A stretch of 9,994 bases of DNA from Legionella genomosp. 1. Lineage in GTDB: Bacteria; Pseudomonadota; Gammaproteobacteria; Legionellales; Legionellaceae. The number at the start of each line of letters is the position of its first letter. Positions within the stretch are counted from its first letter, which is position 1. The stretch is from positions 1 through 9,994 of the forward strand of contig CAMDBQ010000036.1 in the NCBI GenBank assembly GCA_945889365.1, written 5' to 3'. A program made the position numbers and the translations under genes. The notes under the pieces were generated by a model, which did not search any database, was not told the DNA's origin, and was given only the letters and a program-made list of their open reading frames with translations. Shown here in pieces: positions 6,426 to 9,994 of this stretch.

Positions 6426-6430
6426 AGGAG
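6426..6430 (+). promoter_or_regulatory. Ribosome-binding site that fixes the fabF TTG start
   Basis: AGGAG lies 7 bases before the TTG at 6438-6440. The conserved N-terminus (NKRRVVVTGLGMITPVG) begins immediately after this codon, and the first in-frame ATG would remove the first beta strand. TTG is therefore the most likely start. Confidence 0.8.
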
Positions 6431-6437
6431 TTGTTCA

Positions 6438-7679
6438 TTGAATAAGCGGCGTGTTGTTGTGACTGGCTTGGGTATGATTACCCCTGTTGGCCTTAATGTT
6501 GAAGAATCCTGGCGCAATATTCTGGCTGGAGTCAGTGGTGTCGGTCCTGTTGAGGACTTTGATACCAGTGATTATTCAACCAAAATATGGGCGAAGGTCA
6601 AAAACCTTAACATTGAAGATCACATGTCGCTGAAAGATGCTCGTAAAATGGATTTATTTACGCAGTATGGCATGATTGCTGCTGATGAAGCCTTAGCTGA
6701 CTCCGGACTTGTCATTGATGAAGCGTTATCTCATCGTGCGGGTGTCGCTGTGGGTGCGGGTATCGGCGGTATTCAAACCATTACCAATAATCAAGAGCGA
6801 TTAATGAGTGGTGGCCCACGCAAAGTATCTCCATTTTTTATCCCCGCAGGTATTATTAATATGGTTGCCGGGCAGATTTCCATTAAGCATCACTTGAAAG
6901 GGCCTAATATTTCAGTTGTCACCGCATGCACGACAGGTACACATAATATTGGATTAGCCGGCCGGATGATTTCCTATGGTGATGCCGATGTTATGGTTTG
7001 TGGTGGTGCTGAAATGACCGACACCCCATTGTGCCTCGCGGGTTTTTCTGCTGTGCGATCATTATCAAAACGTAATGATGAACCTGAAAAAGCATCGCGT
7101 CCTTGGGATAAAGACCGTGACGGTTTTGTCATGGGTGAAGGTGCCGGTATTTTGGTTCTTGAAGAGTATGAACACGCGAAAGCTCGCGGTGCTAGAATTT
7201 ATGCAGAGCTGGTTGGTTTTGGCATGTCGGCAGACGCGTATCATATCACTGCACCCGATGAAGATGCAGATGGTGCGTCACGAGCCCTAGAAGCTACGCT
7301 TAAAGACGCTGGTGTTTCGCCGGATCAAGTGGATTATATTAATGCCCATGGTACCTCGACCTATTTGAATGACAAAAATGAGACGAAAGCCATTAAACGT
7401 GTTTTTAAAGAACATGCTTACCAGCTGGCAGTTAGCTCAACCAAATCTATGACCGGTCATTTGCTGGGCGCTGCTGGTGCTGTTGAAGCAGCATTTAGTG
7501 TGCTGGCTATACGTGATCAAGTCGCACCGCCGACCATTAACCTTGATCATCCGGATGAAGGCTGCGATCTGAATTATGTTGCACATACCCCTCAATATAG
7601 AAAAATTGATTATGTATTGAGTAACTCATTGGGATTTGGGGGCACTAACGGCAGTTTGCTGTTCAAGCGAATAAGCTAA
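6438..7679 (+). CDS. fabF: 3-oxoacyl-ACP synthase II FabF
   Basis: FabF is a decarboxylating condensing enzyme that extends acyl-ACP by two carbons from malonyl-ACP. The 413-residue protein has the thiolase fold with the Cys-His-His triad: Cys164 (VTACTTG), His304 (NAHGTST) and His341 (MTGHLLGAAG). The terminal LGFGGTNGSLLFK glycine loop (398-410) is present. The length matches E. coli FabF (413). The segments after the active-site residues are less usual: the HGTST motif is followed by YLNDKNET where E. coli FabF has PAGDKAEA, and residues 191-204 differ from the E. coli sequence. The catalytic set is complete. The start is TTG. The stop is immediately followed by the mltG ATG, with no pabC between. 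A FabB or FabY role is less likely given the overall FabF-like sequence. Confidence 0.96.
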   Translation: MNKRRVVVTGLGMITPVGLNVEESWRNILAGVSGVGPVEDFDTSDYSTKIWAKVKNLNIEDHMSLKDARKMDLFTQYGMIAADEALADSGLVIDEALSHRAGVAVGAGIGGIQTITNNQERLMSGGPRKVSPFFIPAGIINMVAGQISIKHHLKGPNISVVTACTTGTHNIGLAGRMISYGDADVMVCGGAEMTDTPLCLAGFSAVRSLSKRNDEPEKASRPWDKDRDGFVMGEGAGILVLEEYEHAKARGARIYAELVGFGMSADAYHITAPDEDADGASRALEATLKDAGVSPDQVDYINAHGTSTYLNDKNETKAIKRVFKEHAYQLAVSSTKSMTGHLLGAAGAVEAAFSVLAIRDQVAPPTINLDHPDEGCDLNYVAHTPQYRKIDYVLSNSLGFGGTNGSLLFKRIS

Positions 7680-8672
7680 ATGACTCGCCGTTGGCAGACA
7701 TGTGTAGTTATCTGCTCACTCTCGCTCTTGTTGACTTGGGTCTCAGTACTGAGCCTTGAATTGTATCGTTTATTTTATCAACCCATGACGATTGAACATC
7801 GTTCAACAGGCGTCGTGCGGTTAGATAAATCCACGTCTGCAACGTCGTTTGCACATGCTTTAAAAGCACAAAATCTAATTAAATCTGAACAACTGTTTCT
7901 TGCACTGGTTCGTGCTCAGGGTTTATCACAACGTCTGAAAGCGGGCATATATCAGGTGAAAGCTGGCGAAACATGTTGGCAATTTTTAAATCGAGTTGCG
8001 GCAGGTGATGTTATCATCGAATCGTTTCGTATCATTGAAGGCACCACTCAACGGCAAATTGCTGCGAATCTCTCGCAAGCGCCATATTTAAATTATCAGG
8101 ATAGTGATTGGTTGGTTGTTGTACCCGATCATGCCGAAGGCTTATTACTTGCTGACACATATCACTACAATGCAGGCTCTGAAAGCAAAGAATTACTGGC
8201 ACGCGCACATGCAAATTTACAACAGCACCTTGAGTTTAGCTGGCAGAACCGGACACCAGGCTTACCCTATAAAACATCGAAGGATTTATTAATCATTGCA
8301 TCCATTCTTGAAAAAGAAGCGGCACTGCCCACAGAAAAACGTTTGATTGCGGGTGTGATTATTAATCGTTTGAATAAGCACATGCCATTACAGATGGATC
8401 CTACGGTTATTTATGCATTGGGTACGGAATACAACGGCAAGTTGACGCATGATAATATGCAGGTTGACTCACCTTATAATTCTTACCGTTACCGTGGATT
8501 GCCACCCACGCCTATCGCTATGGTAGGTAAAGATGCCATTGATGCAGCAGCGCATCCACAATTAACGAATTACCTGTATTTTGTTGCACGAGGAGATGGT
8601 TCACATGAGTTCTCAGTTACTTATGATCAACAAAAACAGGCCATTGCCCGTTATCTCAGGAAGAGCACATAA
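7680..8672 (+). CDS. mltG: Endolytic peptidoglycan transglycosylase MltG (YceG-like)
   Basis: MltG is an inner-membrane enzyme that cleaves nascent glycan strands and sets their length. The 330-residue protein has a short basic N-terminus, one membrane helix at about 8-30, then a periplasmic region. This holds a LysM-like segment (about 45-110) and the YceG catalytic domain with EGLLLADTYHY (153-163), the active-site region IASILEKEA (206-214, Glu211/Glu213), INRL, LQMDPTVIYALG (237-248), YNGKLTHDN (251-259), GLPPTPIA (273-280) and AAAHP (289-293). Length is close to E. coli MltG (340). The ATG directly abuts the fabF stop (TAAATG) and has no clear ribosome-binding site of its own, so translation is probably coupled to fabF. 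The gene ends in a one-base overlap with tmk, the usual neighbour. Confidence 0.95.
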   Translation: MTRRWQTCVVICSLSLLLTWVSVLSLELYRLFYQPMTIEHRSTGVVRLDKSTSATSFAHALKAQNLIKSEQLFLALVRAQGLSQRLKAGIYQVKAGETCWQFLNRVAAGDVIIESFRIIEGTTQRQIAANLSQAPYLNYQDSDWLVVVPDHAEGLLLADTYHYNAGSESKELLARAHANLQQHLEFSWQNRTPGLPYKTSKDLLIIASILEKEAALPTEKRLIAGVIINRLNKHMPLQMDPTVIYALGTEYNGKLTHDNMQVDSPYNSYRYRGLPPTPIAMVGKDAIDAAAHPQLTNYLYFVARGDGSHEFSVTYDQQKQAIARYLRKST

Positions 8673-9307
8673 TGTCTAAAGGCAGTTTTATTGTTGTAGA
8701 AGGGCTTGAGGGTGCTGGTAAATCAACGGCGCTTGATGAAATTAAACAATTTTTGGCCTCACACGTATCTGAACTGGTGATTACACGCGAGCCCGGTGGT
8801 ACGCGCGTGGGGGAGGCGGCTCGTCAGTTAATCAAGGCAATTGAACCCACGGAACCCCTTGATCCGCGCGCTGAACTCTTGTTGTTTTATGCCGCTCGCG
8901 TGCAATTAATTGAGTGTGTGATCCGGCCCGCGATTAATCGTGGCGCTTGGGTTTTGGCCGATCGATTTGAATTGTCTACGTTGGCTTATCAAGGGGGTGG
9001 TCGCAAATTGTCATCTACCATGATTCAGCATTTATCCGAATTTTGCATTAATGACTTGCAGCCTGATTTGATTATTTTTTTGGATATCGCGCCGGAACAA
9101 GGCATGCAGCGTGTGATTGCCCGTGGGAAAACAGATCGCATCGAGCAGGAGTCCATGGTATTTTTTAATGCCGTTTATGACAGTTATCATCAACACATTA
9201 AAACCCTAAAAAACGTGGTTGTGATTGATGCCAGCAAGCCGTTGCCTGACGTTCAACATGCAATACGTGTAGCCCTTGAACATTATATGACTCACTATGC
9301 AAATTGA
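8672..9307 (+). CDS. tmk: Thymidylate kinase
   Basis: Tmk phosphorylates dTMP to dTDP with ATP, the last step specific to dTTP supply for DNA replication. The 211-residue protein shows the P-loop GLEGAGKS (11-18), TREPGGT (38-44) that helps bind dTMP, the Asp-Arg motif LADRFELS (96-102) with the following LAYQGGGR (104-111), and the lid region RGKTDRIEQES (151-161) with its arginines. The Asp-Arg motif is followed by Phe rather than the more common Tyr or His. The ATG overlaps the mltG stop by one base (TAATG), with AGGA at 8658-8661 as ribosome-binding site. It is followed by holB with an 11-base overlap. This mltG-tmk-holB order is standard in gammaproteobacteria. Confidence 0.97.
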   Translation: MSKGSFIVVEGLEGAGKSTALDEIKQFLASHVSELVITREPGGTRVGEAARQLIKAIEPTEPLDPRAELLLFYAARVQLIECVIRPAINRGAWVLADRFELSTLAYQGGGRKLSSTMIQHLSEFCINDLQPDLIIFLDIAPEQGMQRVIARGKTDRIEQESMVFFNAVYDSYHQHIKTLKNVVVIDASKPLPDVQHAIRVALEHYMTHYAN

Positions 9308-9994
9308 CGAATTACCTACACATGCGCCGGTTTGGACGAAGATACAGCAAATGCTGGATAAAAATCGCCTGCCGCAAGCACTGTTGTTTTCTGGTCCGCG
9401 ACATGCCGGGATTTTACAGTTTGTCGATCGTTTGATGGCGATTTTGATTTGCCAGAACGCTGACAAGGCACCCTGTGGTGAGTGTCAACCTTGCCGGTTG
9501 CTGATGCAAGGTACGCATCCAGACATTAAATACGTTCGCCAGCACTCACCTAGCTCGCCGATTAAAATTGAGCAGATCCGTGAATTGCAGGAAAGCGTAT
9601 ATCAGACCCCTCAATGTGGAGCGCGTAGTATTATCGTGATTGAGCCAGCTGATCGATTAAACCGATCGGCTGCAAATGCGCTCTTGAAAATCCTTGAAGA
9701 ACCGCCTTCGCACACGTTGTTTATTTTGATTGCCGAACAACTGAGTAATTTACCCGCCACCATCATGAGCCGTTGCCAGCAATATGCAGTTTCACCACCT
9801 GAGTCAGCTGATTATCTGGAGATCGGGAAATTTTATCCCGAAGCATCTGAGCGCGGGGATTTGTTCAAACAATGCGAGCCCATCAGCAGGGACTTGCGTG
9901 ATTTGGTTGATAAAAAAATATCGCCTTGTACACTTGCTGCAAAATGGTCGAGCTATGCGCTGAGTGATCTATTATGGTTTTTGTATTTGCTTAC
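9297..9994 (+). CDS. holB: DNA polymerase III delta-prime subunit, N-terminal part (truncated by window end)
   Basis: An open frame begins at the ATG at 9297-9299, inside the end of tmk, and continues without a stop through 9994. It gives 232 residues of a protein that is about 334 residues in E. coli. Delta-prime is the fixed scaffold of the clamp loader that places the sliding clamp on primed DNA. Visible features are a zinc cluster (C52, C60, C63, C66, with CGECQPC), LMQGTHPD (69-76), a segment around 119-137 with ADRLNRSAANALLKILEEPP, and the Ser-Arg-Cys arginine-finger motif (158-160). The nucleotide loop reads GPRHAG and lacks the Lys-Thr of an active ATP site, as in other delta-prime subunits. 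No strong ribosome-binding site is seen, so coupling to tmk is likely. Confidence 0.93.
   Translation, partial: MQIDELPTHAPVWTKIQQMLDKNRLPQALLFSGPRHAGILQFVDRLMAILICQNADKAPCGECQPCRLLMQGTHPDIKYVRQHSPSSPIKIEQIRELQESVYQTPQCGARSIIVIEPADRLNRSAANALLKILEEPPSHTLFILIAEQLSNLPATIMSRCQQYAVSPPESADYLEIGKFYPEASERGDLFKQCEPISRDLRDLVDKKISPCTLAAKWSSYALSDLLWFLYLL

Noticed and set aside
9206..9466. Minus-strand frame across the tmk-holB junction
   Set aside because: It is antisense to two recognised essential genes with intact motifs and shows no known domain.
1..9994. Search for mobile elements, CRISPR repeats, toxin-antitoxin or defence genes
   Set aside because: No transposase, long terminal inverted repeats, regularly spaced direct repeats or small toxin-like gene pairs were seen. 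The gene content is housekeeping throughout.

Overview
The window reads as ordinary chromosomal DNA from a gammaproteobacterium with a moderately AT-rich genome. The conserved order yceD-rpmF-plsX-fabD-fabG-acpP-fabF-mltG-tmk-holB is the classic gammaproteobacterial fatty-acid/L32 cluster. The FabD, FabG, AcpP, FabF, Tmk and HolB proteins align by eye with their Escherichia coli counterparts. The base composition and the style of the outer-membrane protein at the left edge make a Legionellales-type organism (Legionella/Coxiella relatives) my best guess. That is an inference and I could not test it.

Layout. Positions 1-204 hold the 3' end of an outer-membrane beta-barrel gene on the + strand. 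A 20-base gap separates it from a convergent gene (225-2441, - strand) for a 738-residue MMPL-type RND transporter with two Asp-Tyr proton-relay motifs. A 159-base divergent intergenic region (2442-2600) carries candidate promoters for both directions and a short dyad. From 2601 to the right edge everything is on the + strand: yceD, rpmF (ribosomal protein L32), plsX, fabD, fabG, acpP, fabF, mltG, tmk and holB. HolB runs off the end of the window. No gap exceeds 300 bases. I saw no tRNA, rRNA, insertion sequence, CRISPR array or prophage.

How the genes work together. PlsX makes acyl-phosphate for phospholipid synthesis. FabD loads malonyl groups onto the acyl carrier protein (AcpP). FabF condenses and FabG reduces in the elongation cycle. 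MltG trims nascent peptidoglycan, Tmk makes dTDP, and HolB is the delta-prime subunit of the DNA polymerase III clamp loader. The cluster therefore links ribosome, envelope and DNA-replication functions. Many junctions are tight or overlapping (rpmF/plsX 5 bases, plsX/fabD 12 bases, fabF/mltG 0 bases, mltG/tmk 1-base overlap, tmk/holB 11-base overlap), which suggests co-transcription and translational coupling. Likely internal promoters lie before rpmF and acpP.

What stands out. Two genes usual in the E. coli version of this cluster, fabH and pabC, are cleanly absent from it. A dyad of the form TGGC-N6-GCCA occurs in two non-coding gaps, ahead of yceD and ahead of fabG. The acpP leader contains 30 consecutive A/T bases. 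I found no convincing sign of an undescribed multi-gene system; the findings are modest observations on a housekeeping region.
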